Assembly (NCBI RefSeq): GCF_006517435.1
Contig: NZ_VHQG01000002.1
Coordinates: 1,258,799-1,322,798, forward strand
DNA from: Schumannella soli
GTDB lineage: Bacteria; Actinomycetota; Actinomycetes; Actinomycetales; Microbacteriaceae
Direction: 5' to 3'
Length of the DNA: 64,000 bases
Shown here: positions 27,956 to 36,403 of the stretch, piece after piece
Numbering within the stretch: the first letter of the stretch is position 1
Layout of the letters: each line of letters opens with the position of its first letter
The notes under the pieces: generated by a model
What the model saw: the letters and a program-made list of their open reading frames with translations, nothing else
The model's database searches: none
What the model was told of the DNA's origin: nothing
Program-made: the position numbers and the translations under genes

Positions 27956-28444
27956 TCAGTCGCCGAGCGACTCCTCGATCACGGCGATGACCTCGGGGGC
28001 GTCCGGCTGCGTCGTCGGACGGAAGCGGTGCACGGTGTCATCGGGCGTGATGACGAACTTCTCGAAGTTCCACTTGACCTTGCCGGCCTTGCCCGCGCCG
28101 TCTTCGGTCTTCTTGAGCTCGGCGTAGAGCGGGTGCGCCGAGCGGCCGTTGACCTTGACCTTGTCGAACAGCGGGAAGGTCACGCCGTAGGTCGTGGAGC
28201 AGAACTCCTTGATCTCCTCGGTCGATCCGGGCTCCTGCCCGAGGAACTGGTTGCAGGGGAAGCCGAGCACGGTGAAGCCGCGGTCTTCGTACTTCCTCTG
28301 CAGCTCTTCGAGCTTCTCGTACTGCGGGGTGAGGCCGCAGCGCGAGGCGACGTTGACGACCAGCACGGTCTTGCCGGCGTAGTCGGCGAGGGTGGCCGTC
28401 TCGCCGTCGATCGTCTGGAGGGGGATGTCGCGCAGCTCGCTCAT
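27956..28444 (-). CDS. Glutathione peroxidase-family thiol peroxidase
   Basis: A 162-residue peroxidase. The peroxidatic residue is C36 in NVASRCGLTPQY (cysteine, not selenocysteine). Further motifs are GFPCNQFLGQEPG (with a second cysteine, C64) and KWNFEKFVI, giving the Cys-Gln-Trp-Asn tetrad. Actinobacteria lack glutathione, so thioredoxin or mycothiol is the likely reductant (inference). Stand-alone gene. Confidence 0.93.
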   Translation of the reverse strand: MSELRDIPLQTIDGETATLADYAGKTVLVVNVASRCGLTPQYEKLEELQRKYEDRGFTVLGFPCNQFLGQEPGSTEEIKEFCSTTYGVTFPLFDKVKVNGRSAHPLYAELKKTEDGAGKAGKVKWNFEKFVITPDDTVHRFRPTTQPDAPEVIAVIEESLGD

Positions 28445-28450
28445 GGCCGC

Positions 28451-28456
28451 AGACTA
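28451..28456 (-). promoter_or_regulatory. Leaderless -10 (TAGTCT) of the gpx gene
   Basis: Minus-strand TAGTCT, 6 bases before the ATG at 28444; no Shine-Dalgarno. Confidence 0.6.
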
Positions 28457-28560
28457 ACCCCGCGCGGGTCCGGTGCGCTGGGCGTGCGCCCGCCGCACGT
28501 CTGCTGAGCGCACGCGCGCGCATCCCGCACGACTCCCGGTGCTCGCGCCAGGATGACGGA

Positions 28561-30375
28561 ATGCCCCTGCCCATCGAGGAGTACGCGCTCATCGGCGACG
28601 GTCGCACGGCCGCGCTGGTGGGCTCCGACGGCGGTATCGACTGGCTCTGCCTGCCGCGATTCGACTCGGCGTCGGTGTTCGGCGCCCTGCTCGGCGATGA
28701 CGACCACGGCCGGTGGATTCTCGCGCCGGCCGACGCGGACGGCCGCCGCGCCGACGCCCGCGCCTACGTCGACGACACGATGGTGCTCACGACGCGCTGG
28801 GTGACCGACGACGGCGAGATCGAGGTGCTCGACGTCATGCCGAGCACGCCGAGCGGCAGCAGCACAGGAGAACATCACACCCGCATCGACGTGGTGCGCC
28901 GGGTGCGGGGCATCCGCGGCACGGTTCGGGTGCGGCAGGAGCTGCGCATCCGCTTCGACTACGCGGCCGCGCTGCCGTGGATGCGCCAGCTCGGCAGCGA
29001 GGGCGAACCGGCCCTGAGCGCGACGGCCGGCCCCGACGCCCTCGTGATCCGCGGCCCGCGCTTCGCTCCCGAGGATCACCGCCACGCAGCCGAGTTCGAC
29101 GTGCGCGCCGGTGAGACGGTCGACACGGTGCTGACCTGGCATCCCGCTCATCGCACTCCCCCGCCGCCGCTCGACGTGGAGGCGGCGCTCGCGGGCACGC
29201 TCGCCGAGTGGCGCGACTGGATCGCCGACGCCGAGACGGGCGGGGTGCACGACGACGCGGTGCGCCGCTCGCTGCTGCTGCTGCGCGCGCTCACGCATCG
29301 GGACACGGGCGGCATCGTCGCGGCGGCGACCACGAGCCTGCCCGAGCAGCCCGGCGGCGCGCGCAACTGGGACTACCGCTTCGTGTGGCTGCGCGATGCG
29401 GCGCTGACGCTGCAGGCGCTCGTGGCCCGCGGCTTCCGCGACGAGGCGCACCACTGGCGCGACTGGCTGCTGCGCGCGGTCGCCGGAGACCCGGGCGACC
29501 TGCAGATCATGTACGGCCTGGCCGGCGAGCGGCGACTGCCCGAGTGGGAGGTGCCGACCCTGCCGGGGTACGACGGCGCGGCGCCGGTGCGCGTCGGCAA
29601 CGCGGCGAGCGAGCAGTTCCAAGCGGATGTCGTGGGCGAGGTGATGCTCGCGCTCGAGCAGACGCGGCGTGCCGGGGTGAAGGAGGATCGCTTCTCCTGG
29701 TCGCTGCAGCAGTCGCTGCTCGGCTGGGTCGAGCAGCACCTCGACGAGCCCGACAACGGTGTCTGGGAGATCCGCGGCGAGCCTCGGTTCTTCGTGCATT
29801 CGCGCGTGCTGCTGTGGGCCGCTTTCGACGCGGCCGTGCGGGCGGTGCACGAGAGCGGGCTCGACGGTCCGGTCGAGCGCTGGGAGCGTCACCGAGACGC
29901 GCTGCGCACCGAGATCGAGGCGAAGGGCGTCGACCCGGCAACGGGCGCCTTCCGCCAGCACTACGACACGAGCGAGATGGATGCGGCGCTGCTCGTGCTG
30001 CCGCAGGTCGGCTTCGTCGCGGCCGACGACCCGCGGATGCGCGCGACCGTCGAGCTGATCGAGAAGCAGCTCATGTCCGACGGCCTGGTGCTGCGCTACC
30101 GCACGACCTCGGGTGTCGACGGTCTCGCGGGCGGGGAGAGCCCGTTCCTGGCGTGCTCGTTCTGGCTCGTGCAGGTCTACGCCGGGCAGGGCCGACTCGA
30201 CGAGGCCGAGGGGCTGCTCGATCGGCTCGTCGGGCTCGCGAACGATGTCGGGATGCTGTCGGAGGAGGTCGACGCGACGACCGGAGCGCACCGCGGCAAC
30301 ACGCCGCAGGCGTTCTCGCACCTGAGCCTGGTGCGGGCGGCCGGCGCCGTGGCGGCCGCGCGCGCGGCGCGCTGA
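28561..30375 (+). CDS. Glycoside hydrolase family 15 (glucoamylase/trehalase-like)
   Basis: A 604-residue cytoplasmic protein. The N-terminal domain starts PIEEYALIGDGRTAALVGSD, then GGIDWLCLPRFDSAS, as in actinobacterial GH15 proteins. The alpha/alpha-toroid catalytic part has NWDYRFVWLRDAALTLQAL at about 270 and GNTPQAFSHLSLVRAA near the C-terminus. Family members hydrolyse trehalose or alpha-1,4-glucans; the two cannot be separated here. No signal peptide. CAGGAT lies 6 bases before the ATG, another leaderless layout with C in place of the first T. Confidence 0.92.
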   Translation: MPLPIEEYALIGDGRTAALVGSDGGIDWLCLPRFDSASVFGALLGDDDHGRWILAPADADGRRADARAYVDDTMVLTTRWVTDDGEIEVLDVMPSTPSGSSTGEHHTRIDVVRRVRGIRGTVRVRQELRIRFDYAAALPWMRQLGSEGEPALSATAGPDALVIRGPRFAPEDHRHAAEFDVRAGETVDTVLTWHPAHRTPPPPLDVEAALAGTLAEWRDWIADAETGGVHDDAVRRSLLLLRALTHRDTGGIVAAATTSLPEQPGGARNWDYRFVWLRDAALTLQALVARGFRDEAHHWRDWLLRAVAGDPGDLQIMYGLAGERRLPEWEVPTLPGYDGAAPVRVGNAASEQFQADVVGEVMLALEQTRRAGVKEDRFSWSLQQSLLGWVEQHLDEPDNGVWEIRGEPRFFVHSRVLLWAAFDAAVRAVHESGLDGPVERWERHRDALRTEIEAKGVDPATGAFRQHYDTSEMDAALLVLPQVGFVAADDPRMRATVELIEKQLMSDGLVLRYRTTSGVDGLAGGESPFLACSFWLVQVYAGQGRLDEAEGLLDRLVGLANDVGMLSEEVDATTGAHRGNTPQAFSHLSLVRAAGAVAAARAAR

Positions 30376-30395
30376 CGTCGCAGGCGGGCGCCTCT

Positions 30396-30412
30396 GGCGG
30401 TGCGCTGCCGCC
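30396..30412. terminator. Weak hairpin between GH15 and aldehyde dehydrogenase genes
   Basis: GGCGG (30396-30400) and CCGCC (30408-30412) across 7 bases in the 40-base gap between two converging genes. Confidence 0.3.
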
Positions 30413-30415
30413 GCG

Positions 30416-32140
30416 TCAGGCCCGGAACGCCGCCGCGAACACGGCCGCCATCCGCCGGGCCGAGGGCGCGATCCAGTACTCCACGAGCCGCCGCCCGGTG
30501 ACGGCGGCGCTGCGCGCGCTGACGAACCACGGCGGGGTCGGGAACAACGAGTTCTCGCCACCCGCGACGGAGCGTGGGAAGGGCCGGAAGGGCCCGCGCA
30601 GCACGGTCTTCTCGGCGCCGTCGATGAGCAGCGCGTTGTGCACCTGGCCGATCCCGCTGCCGACGTCGGCGAGGTGGTTGCCGGGGTAGGCGCCCCACGG
30701 AGCGGCCGCGGTCTGGAAGGCGACGCCGGTCCAGGCGTTGATCGCGACGGTTCCGTAACGCAGTCGCGCGACGGCCTCGTCGAAGCCGCGTCCCAGCGTC
30801 CGTTCGGTCGCCGGGTCGATCAGCAGGTTGATGCCGAGGGTGCCGGCGACGCTCCGCGTGACGTGGTCGACGGCCGCATCGAGGAAGGCGGCCGCGTCGC
30901 CCGGCAGGTCGATCACGCCGAGAACCGGGGCGAAGTACTCGGTCGTCTCGACGGGCGCCCCGACACCGGCCGCGCCGAGCTCGAGCAGCACGCGCGTGCC
31001 GTCGGGTCCGCAGCGCAGCGCGGTCGAATGCGCGCCGACAGCCGCCTGGGCGCGATCCGCGGCACCCGGATACCAGTCGGGGCGCGCCGGAGCCCGGTCG
31101 ATCGCCCGCCGCAGCTCGGCGAGGAAGCGCTCGCGCTGCGGCCAGTCGCCCGAGACGATCACGAGCTGCCCCGCGATGCAGTTGGCACCCGCGTTGTGCA
31201 GCCGCATGGTGGCGACGTGCTCGGCCTGGTAGCGCAGGTCGGCGGCGCTCCAGCGCCCGGGCACGACGATGATCGGCGAGACGCCGCCGAGCTCGCTCGA
31301 GATCGGGATGCGCAGCTTCGGGTCGTTCGCGGCCTTGCGCGTGCGCCCCTCCTCGCCCGAGCCGAAGACGATCGCGTCGTGGCTCGCGGCGCTGCCGGTG
31401 ATGTGCACGTGCGCGACGCGAGGATGCGCGGTGAGCCGGGCGCCGACATCCGCACCGCCCTCGACGATGCGCAGCACGTCGGCTCGGATCAGCGGCGCGA
31501 GCGCCTTCTCGAAGACGGGCGTCATCGCGGCCATGACCGGGTTCGGCTTGAGCAGGACGACGCGGTTGCCGGCCACGAGCTCACTCAGCACGTCGAGCGC
31601 CGGGATCGCGGTGATGTTGCCCGCGCCGAGCACGAGTCCGATGCCGCCGGTGTCGGTCGGATGCCGCTGCCCGAGCCCGGCGCGCGCCCGCGCCTGGCCC
31701 TCGCCGATGCCGGGCTGCAGCCACACGTCGGCCCGGAATCCGCCCAGCAGCAGCTCCTCGTCGCGGGTGCGCGGCAGCGCCCGCACCGTGACACGGCCGC
31801 CGACCGCCATGCCGAGGGTCTCGCCGTCGAGCGGGCTGCCGCCGACGGCGAGGCGGTCGAGCGAATCGGCGAGCAGCGCCGACGCCGTGAGCAGGCCATA
31901 GGGCCCGGAGAGCCACTCCTCGCCCTCGAGCTGCGAGCCGCCGGGGATGCGCTTCATGCGCGCGGCGGTGAGCGCCCACTCCTCGGCGGCGGCGGCGACC
32001 GCGGCGCGGACCTCGCGCAGCAGCGCCGCACGCGACGACAGCGAGCGCTCGGCCCAGGCGCGTTCACCGCGCTCGAGATCGGCGATCGCGGCGTCGATGA
32101 CCTCGGCCGCGACGGACTCGGCGGACTGCTGCTCGGCCAT
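30416..32140 (-). CDS. Aldehyde dehydrogenase family protein
   Basis: A 574-residue NAD(P)-dependent aldehyde dehydrogenase-fold protein. Visible are the cofactor motif KPNPVMAAMTP, ITGSAASHDAIVFG (the GSxxxG-like turn), SSELGGVSPIIVVPG (the general-base glutamate) and LHNAGANCIAGQLVIVSG with the presumed catalytic cysteine. Compared with standard ALDHs of about 490 residues it is long, and the region after the cysteine is diverged, so its substrate is uncertain. ATG 32140 is chosen because AGGAG lies 7 bases upstream; the longer in-frame start at 32254 adds only low-complexity sequence. Confidence 0.85.
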   Translation of the reverse strand: MAEQQSAESVAAEVIDAAIADLERGERAWAERSLSSRAALLREVRAAVAAAAEEWALTAARMKRIPGGSQLEGEEWLSGPYGLLTASALLADSLDRLAVGGSPLDGETLGMAVGGRVTVRALPRTRDEELLLGGFRADVWLQPGIGEGQARARAGLGQRHPTDTGGIGLVLGAGNITAIPALDVLSELVAGNRVVLLKPNPVMAAMTPVFEKALAPLIRADVLRIVEGGADVGARLTAHPRVAHVHITGSAASHDAIVFGSGEEGRTRKAANDPKLRIPISSELGGVSPIIVVPGRWSAADLRYQAEHVATMRLHNAGANCIAGQLVIVSGDWPQRERFLAELRRAIDRAPARPDWYPGAADRAQAAVGAHSTALRCGPDGTRVLLELGAAGVGAPVETTEYFAPVLGVIDLPGDAAAFLDAAVDHVTRSVAGTLGINLLIDPATERTLGRGFDEAVARLRYGTVAINAWTGVAFQTAAAPWGAYPGNHLADVGSGIGQVHNALLIDGAEKTVLRGPFRPFPRSVAGGENSLFPTPPWFVSARSAAVTGRRLVEYWIAPSARRMAAVFAAAFRA

Positions 32141-32274
32141 GTGCGCTCTCCTTCGATCGCCTGGGTCGATCATCCCAGTCCCCTCGTCGGGGGTCGACGA
32201 CGACGCGGCGGCCGCACAGCTCAAAGCGCCCGGAACGGCCAGCGCGCCCGGCACTCCCGCGGCGCTCGAGCCGC

Positions 32275-32916
32275 TCAGAGCGTGAGCGCCAGCTCCCGCA
32301 GCTGCTCCTCGGCGGCGGCGCGCTCGGCGTGCGCGCGCTCGCGCAGCGGCTCGAGGGTCGGCACCGTGTCGGCCAGCGTCAGCGCGCAGGTCACGACGTC
32401 CACCTGCATGCCGAGGGCGTCGCCGAGCACGAGCCGCAGCGGCGGCACCGTGTGGTCCCAGTCGGCGGTCGGCGTGCCGGCGTCGTAGACGGCGCCGCGG
32501 CTCGACACGATCACGGCCGGGCGCCCGGCGACCGGCTGCGTCGGCTCCTCGCCGAAGGTCGTCGTCGTGCCGGGCACGTGGATGTTGTCGATCCAGACCT
32601 TGAGCGTCGACGGCAGCGAGTAGTTGTACATGGGCGCGCCGACGAGCAGCACGTCGGCGGCGATGAGCTCGGCGATGAGCTCCTCCTGCAGCGCGACGGC
32701 GGCGGGGTCCGGTGCGGCGTCGGCGGGACGCAGCTCGGGCGCCCAGTGCAGGTCCGGGTCGCCGAAGTGCGGCAGCGGATCGCGGTGCAGGTCGCGCACG
32801 ACGACCGTGTGGTCGTCGCCGCGCGAGGTCCAGGCGGCGACGAAGGCGTCGCTGAGAGCGCGCGACACGGATCCGGTCAGGTCGGCGGAGGAATCGAGTC
32901 GGAGCAGCTGCGGCAT
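32275..32916 (-). CDS. FMN-dependent NADH:quinone/azo oxidoreductase
   Basis: A 213-residue flavodoxin-fold reductase of the AzoR type: MPQLLRLDSSADLTGSVSRA (phosphate loop for FMN), APMYNYSLPSTLKVWID (FMN ring contact MYN) and SSRGAVYDAGT. It performs two-electron reduction of quinones or azo compounds and protects against thiol/quinone stress. The start lies 4 bases from the mug stop, so it may be transcribed with the two DNA-glycosylase genes upstream. Confidence 0.9.
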   Translation of the reverse strand: MPQLLRLDSSADLTGSVSRALSDAFVAAWTSRGDDHTVVVRDLHRDPLPHFGDPDLHWAPELRPADAAPDPAAVALQEELIAELIAADVLLVGAPMYNYSLPSTLKVWIDNIHVPGTTTTFGEEPTQPVAGRPAVIVSSRGAVYDAGTPTADWDHTVPPLRLVLGDALGMQVDVVTCALTLADTVPTLEPLRERAHAERAAAEEQLRELALTL

Positions 32917-32920
32917 GACC

Positions 32921-33565
32921 TCACGCTAGCGGCGCGTCGCCGACCGCTCCAGGGATGCCGGCCGCACGCGCCGGCTCGGCGTAGGCGCGGGCGAGTGAGG
33001 CGACGGTGTCGTGCGCGTTGAGTCCGCTCGGGTTCGGCACGACCCAGAGTCGCGCTCCGGCGATCCCCTCGGACTGCTCGCCGGTTGCGGCCTTCGCCCG
33101 CCCGAAGCCCTGCCGATAGGCGGTCACGCCGGCGACCGCGACGACCGCTGGCCGGCGCTCGGCGACGAGGTCGGTCAGCCGTTCGGCCCCGGCACGCAGT
33201 TCGACGCGGTCGAGCTCGTCCGCGCGTGCCGTGGCGCGGTCGACGAGGTTGGCGATGCCGACGCCGGCGTCGACGATCATGGCGCGCTCGGCGTCGTCGA
33301 GCCCGGCGGCGAACTGCGGCAGCCAGGGCAGGATGCCGGCGGCGACGAGCGCCGGATAGAAGCGGTTGCCGGGATGCGCGAAGTGAGTGCGCGTCGCCGC
33401 GGTCCACAGGCCGGGGTTGATGCCGACGAACAGCAGCCTCATCCCCGGGCCGAGCAGCGGCTCGACCGTGGTGCCGCGCAGCGCGTCGAGCTCGGCGCGC
33501 GAGAACCGCGGAACCGGCCGCGGGGCGCCGGGGCCACGCGGCGCGTCCGCAGGTATCGGAGTCAG
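32921..33565 (-). CDS. mug: Mismatch-specific uracil/thymine DNA glycosylase (Mug), probable CTG start
   Basis: Excises uracil or thymine from G mismatches. The core reads RLLFVGINPGLWTAATRTHF (catalytic N in GINPG), AHPGNRFYPALVAAG and VVPNPSGLNAHDT, the three family signatures. The first ordinary start codon is ATG 33442, yet the conserved sequence clearly begins before it: upstream in frame are RFSRAELDALRG and TVEPLLGPGM, the latter aligning with the E. coli Mug N-terminus (VEDILAPGL). No ATG, GTG or TTG exists in that extension. CTG at 33565 overlaps the TGA of the upstream gene as CTGA, like the ATGA/GTGA links elsewhere here, and gives 214 residues. The start is inference. Confidence 0.85.
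   Translation of the reverse strand: MTPIPADAPRGPGAPRPVPRFSRAELDALRGTTVEPLLGPGMRLLFVGINPGLWTAATRTHFAHPGNRFYPALVAAGILPWLPQFAAGLDDAERAMIVDAGVGIANLVDRATARADELDRVELRAGAERLTDLVAERRPAVVAVAGVTAYRQGFGRAKAATGEQSEGIAGARLWVVPNPSGLNAHDTVASLARAYAEPARAAGIPGAVGDAPLA
32923..32928 (-). promoter_or_regulatory. Possible leaderless -10 (TAGCGT) of azoR inside the mug end
   Basis: TAGCGT is 6 bases before the ATG at 32916 but it is part of the last mug codons (CTA GCG TGA). GAGG between it and the start could instead be a ribosome binding site, so this is the least certain member of the series. Confidence 0.3.
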
Positions 33566-34140
33566 CCCTTCGCCTTCGCCGCCGCCTTCGCGGCCTTCTT
33601 GAACTCGCGCACCTTCAGCAGCGACTCCCTGTCGTGGATGTCGGCGACCGACCGCGTCGAGCCCTCCTCGCCGTAGGGCGCCGAGGCCTCGCGCCAGCCC
33701 GCCGCATCCACGCCGTACTGCTTGCCGAGCAGCGCGAGGAAGATCTTCGCCTTCTGCTCGCCGAAGCCCGGCAGGGCCTTCAGTCGCTTCAGGATCTCGG
33801 CGCCGTCCGGCTCGCCGCGCGTCCAGAGCGCGGCCGCGTCGCCGTCCCAGTCCTGCTCGAGGGCCGCGGCGAGCGCCTGCACGCGCCCGGCCATCGAGCC
33901 GGGGAAGCGGTGAACCGAGGGCGTCTGCTTGAAGACGGCGACGAGCTCCTCGGGGTCGTAGTGCGCGAGCTGCGCGGCGTCGAGGCCCCCGACGCGGTCG
34001 CGGATCTTCGCGGGCCCGGTGAAGGCGGTCTCCATGGCGATCTGCTGGTCGAGCAGCATCCCGATCAGCAGCGCGAGCGGGTCAGACGAGAGCAGCTCGT
34101 CAGCGGCGGCGTCTCCGGTGATGGTCAGCGTCGGGCTCAT
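33562..34140 (-). CDS. HhH-GPD-type DNA glycosylase-like protein
   Basis: A 192-residue protein of the helix-hairpin-helix GPD superfamily: LALLIGMLLDQQIAMETAFT near the N-terminus and the HhH segment LKRLKALPGFGEQKAKIFLA at about 120. The catalytic lysine or aspartate of known base-excision enzymes is not obvious and the family is often annotated only as HhH-GPD/HesB-like, so enzymatic activity is unproven. The C-terminus is a Lys/Ala tail (KKAAKAAAKAKG). First gene of a unit with mug and perhaps azoR. Confidence 0.82.
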   Translation of the reverse strand: MSPTLTITGDAAADELLSSDPLALLIGMLLDQQIAMETAFTGPAKIRDRVGGLDAAQLAHYDPEELVAVFKQTPSVHRFPGSMAGRVQALAAALEQDWDGDAAALWTRGEPDGAEILKRLKALPGFGEQKAKIFLALLGKQYGVDAAGWREASAPYGEEGSTRSVADIHDRESLLKVREFKKAAKAAAKAKG

Positions 34141-34146
34141 GCGGTC

Positions 34147-34152
34147 AGCCTA
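34147..34152 (-). promoter_or_regulatory. Leaderless -10 (TAGGCT) of the HhH-GPD gene
   Basis: Minus-strand TAGGCT, 6 bases before the ATG at 34140; identical hexamer and spacing to the Nudix gene. Confidence 0.6.
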
Positions 34153-34216
34153 GGACTCGGTCGGCGCAGGTCAGAGGGCGGTCCCCGGTCGCGACGGCGA
34201 TCCTGAGCGGATCTCG

Positions 34217-34222
34217 TAGGGT
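34217..34222 (+). promoter_or_regulatory. Leaderless -10 (TAGGGT) of the DUF5684 gene
   Basis: TAGGGT ends 6 bases before the GTG at 34229; same hexamer as upstream of the LRV gene. Confidence 0.6.
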
Positions 34223-34228
34223 GAGCGC

Positions 34229-34687
34229 GTGACGTCCTCCCCCTACTCCGACGAGTTCTGGCAGTACTTCGGTCTGATGTTCGCCGTCATCTACGGCTTC
34301 GCCCTGCTGATCGGCGTGGCGGCGTGGGTGGTCACCGCGATCGCGATGATGCGCTTCTTCCACAAGGTCGGGGTCGAGGGATGGATCGCGTGGATCCCGA
34401 TCTACAACCAGTGGAAGTTCCTCGAGGTCGGCGGGCACAGCGGCGCGCTCGCTCTGCTCTCGCTCGTGCCGCTGGGCTCCTATGTCGTGCTCGTGTTCCA
34501 GATCATCGGCATGTACCGCGTCGGCATCTCCTTCGGCAAGGACACCGGCTTCCTGGTGCTCGGCATCTTCCTGCCCTTCGTGTGGATGTTCCTGCTCGCG
34601 CGGCCCCAGGAGTTCTACGACCTGAACCGCCTCGCCTGGGCCGGGCAGCCGATGCCGCGCGCCGGCTACGGGGCGGTGCCGCGCTGA
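34229..34687 (+). CDS. DUF5684-type small membrane protein
   Basis: A 152-residue protein with three to four membrane segments: FAVIYGFALLIGVAAWVVTA, ALALLSLVPLGSYVVLVFQI and FLVLGIFLPFVWMFLLA. Between the first two lies FHKVGVEGWIAWIPIYNQW, the family hallmark (F-x-K-x-G-x2-GW-x2-IPIYN). Function unknown. Starts with GTG; followed 23 bases later by an AAA ATPase. Confidence 0.82.
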   Translation: MTSSPYSDEFWQYFGLMFAVIYGFALLIGVAAWVVTAIAMMRFFHKVGVEGWIAWIPIYNQWKFLEVGGHSGALALLSLVPLGSYVVLVFQIIGMYRVGISFGKDTGFLVLGIFLPFVWMFLLARPQEFYDLNRLAWAGQPMPRAGYGAVPR

Positions 34688-34710
34688 CGCGCGCGCTCCC
34701 GATCCGGCGG

Positions 34711-35391
34711 GTGGAGGCGCATCCTCTCGCCCCGCTCGATCGCGCGACCTGGCCGGCGACGCTGCCGGCCGTTCGCCAGGTGCTCGACGAGGGGCTCGAC
34801 CTCGGACCGGTGACGGTCGTCGTCGGTGAGAACGGGGCCGGCAAGTCGACGTTGATCGAAGCGATCGCGACCGCCTTCGGGCTGAACGCCGAGGGCGGAT
34901 CGACGGGAGCGCAGAGCGCGACGCGCCGCACGGAATCGGAGCTCGGCGAGCACCTGCAGCTCGTGCGCGGCGCGGGCTCGTCGCGCAGGGGCTTCTTCCT
35001 GCGGGCCGAGACGATGCACGGCTTCTTCAGCTACCTGGAGGACGTCGGCTTCGACAGCGGGCTGCATCGCCGCAGCCACGGCGAGTCGTTCCTCGAGCTG
35101 GTGACCGAGCGCTCGCGCATCCAGGGGCTCTGGCTGCTCGACGAGCCGGAGTCGGCGCTGTCGCTGTCGAGCTGCCTCGCGCTGCTCGGCCAGCTGCGCG
35201 ACCTCGTCGCCGGCGGATCCCAGGTGGTGCTCTCGACGCACTCGCCCGTGCTGGCCGCGTTCCCGGGCGCCGACATCCTCGAGGTGGGCGACTGGGGGCT
35301 GCGGCCGAGCGACTACGACGACCTCGACCTGGTGCGCACCTGGCGCGGCTTCCTCGACGCTCCCGAGCGCTACCCGCGGCACCTCGACTGA
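34711..35391 (+). CDS. AAA-family (ABC/SMC-like) ATPase
   Basis: A 226-residue single-domain P-loop ATPase: Walker A VVGENGAGKSTLIEAIA, Walker B GLWLLDEPESALSLSS and a switch STHSPVLAAFPGADILEVG. The signature region is short (HGESFLEL). It belongs to the stand-alone ATPases related to RecF/OLD-type domains whose role is unknown. GTG 34711 is the first regular start. The frame is open back to a CTG at 34684 that overlaps the DUF5684 stop (CTGA), a second case of the layout seen for mug, so the protein may be 9 residues longer. Confidence 0.82.
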   Translation: MEAHPLAPLDRATWPATLPAVRQVLDEGLDLGPVTVVVGENGAGKSTLIEAIATAFGLNAEGGSTGAQSATRRTESELGEHLQLVRGAGSSRRGFFLRAETMHGFFSYLEDVGFDSGLHRRSHGESFLELVTERSRIQGLWLLDEPESALSLSSCLALLGQLRDLVAGGSQVVLSTHSPVLAAFPGADILEVGDWGLRPSDYDDLDLVRTWRGFLDAPERYPRHLD

Positions 35392-35429
35392 GCGCGGTGC
35401 CGCAGGTGGGCGTGAGGGCGGACCGCGCT
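35391..35429. terminator. Possible shared hairpin between the AAA and PEP-mutase-like genes
   Basis: AGCGCGGT (35391-35398) and ACCGCGCT (35422-35429) form a perfect 8-bp stem with a 23-base loop, overlapping both stop codons. Confidence 0.4.
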
Positions 35430-36228
35430 AGTTGAGCGCTGGGGTGTCGGTGGGGATGACGCCCGAGCCGTAGAGGTCGGCAGCCAGGTCGCGCACGGCG
35501 CGGAGCGCCACGCGCTGCACGAGCGGACCGTAGGAGATGCGGGCGACGCCCAGCTCCTCGTACTCGGCGGCCGGCAGCGCGCCGGGCAGCCCGATGACGC
35601 TGAGCTTGCCGCGACCGAGGCCGGCGACGAGCTGCTCGACGTCGTCGCGGGTGACCGCGCCGGGCACGAACACGGCCGTGGCGCCCTCGTCGAGGAAGGC
35701 CTTGCCGCGGGCGATCGCGTCGGCGATGCTGTCCGCCTTGGCGCGGTCGCCGCCGCGGGCGATCGCATCCGTGCGGGCGTTGAGCTGGAAGTCGACGCCC
35801 TCAGCCTGCGCGGCGGCGATGATCGCGCGCACGCGGGCGACCGACTCGTCGAAGGCCTTGAGACGGTCTTCCACGTTCGCGCCGACGACGCCGATGCCGA
35901 TCGCGCGGCGGGTGGTCTCGCCCGGGTCGCTGTAGCCGTCGTCGAGGTCGGCAGTGACCGGCAGGGAGGTGGCGGCGACGATCGGCTCGATCGCCTTCAA
36001 CGCCACGTCGAGCGGCATCCCGCCGTCGTCGTAGCCGAGGCTCGCGGCGATCGAGTGGCCGGCGGTGGCGATCGCGGTCGTGCCGGGCACGTCAGCGACG
36101 ACCTTCGTCGACACCGCATCCCACACGTTCACGACGCGAAGGATCGTGTCGCTCTCGTAGAGGCCGCGCAGCGTGGCGGCCTTGCTGTTCACATCGGGGC
36201 TGGCGGAGTCGGTGGCGTCATCACTCAT
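35428..36228 (-). CDS. Isocitrate lyase / PEP mutase family enzyme
   Basis: A 266-residue TIM-barrel enzyme. Barrel motifs include NVWDAVSTKVVADVPGTTAI, ADLDDGYSDPGET (metal-binding D/DD) and GVVGANVEDR, then FQLNARTDAIARGG. The KKCGH lid motif of true isocitrate lyases is missing, which places it with PEP-mutase-like or 2-methylisocitrate-lyase-like proteins of uncertain substrate. Stand-alone gene divergent from kdp. Confidence 0.85.
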   Translation of the reverse strand: MSDDATDSASPDVNSKAATLRGLYESDTILRVVNVWDAVSTKVVADVPGTTAIATAGHSIAASLGYDDGGMPLDVALKAIEPIVAATSLPVTADLDDGYSDPGETTRRAIGIGVVGANVEDRLKAFDESVARVRAIIAAAQAEGVDFQLNARTDAIARGGDRAKADSIADAIARGKAFLDEGATAVFVPGAVTRDDVEQLVAGLGRGKLSVIGLPGALPAAEYEELGVARISYGPLVQRVALRAVRDLAADLYGSGVIPTDTPALN

Positions 36229-36235
36229 GGGACCG

Positions 36236-36241
36236 ACGCTA
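36236..36241 (-). promoter_or_regulatory. Leaderless -10 (TAGCGT) of the PEP-mutase-like gene
   Basis: Minus-strand TAGCGT, 7 bases before the ATG at 36228. The remaining 36242-36403 carries the kdp control region; I could not assign a kdp promoter or a KdpE box with confidence. Confidence 0.55.
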
Positions 36242-36403
36242 GCGAAGCGTGAGGATCGCGCGCTCGGCCGTATGGATTCCGTCAGGGCCCGTTCAGACAG
36301 GCTCCGGCGGGTGTTCTCTCGACAGCGGCGTCACCGGATGCGACGCCCGGCGCCCCGCAGGATCGCGGCCGCGCCGCCACCCCTCGAGACCAGAGAGACA
36401 CCC

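Noticed and set aside
32187-32200. Terminator after the azoreductase gene
   Set aside because: Only four base pairs (CCCC/GGGG) around TCGTC; too weak to report as a feature.
36242-36403. KdpE operator or kdp promoter
   Set aside because: TTCAGA at 36292 and TGTTCT at 36312 are only 14 bases apart and no direct repeat typical of a KdpE site stands out.
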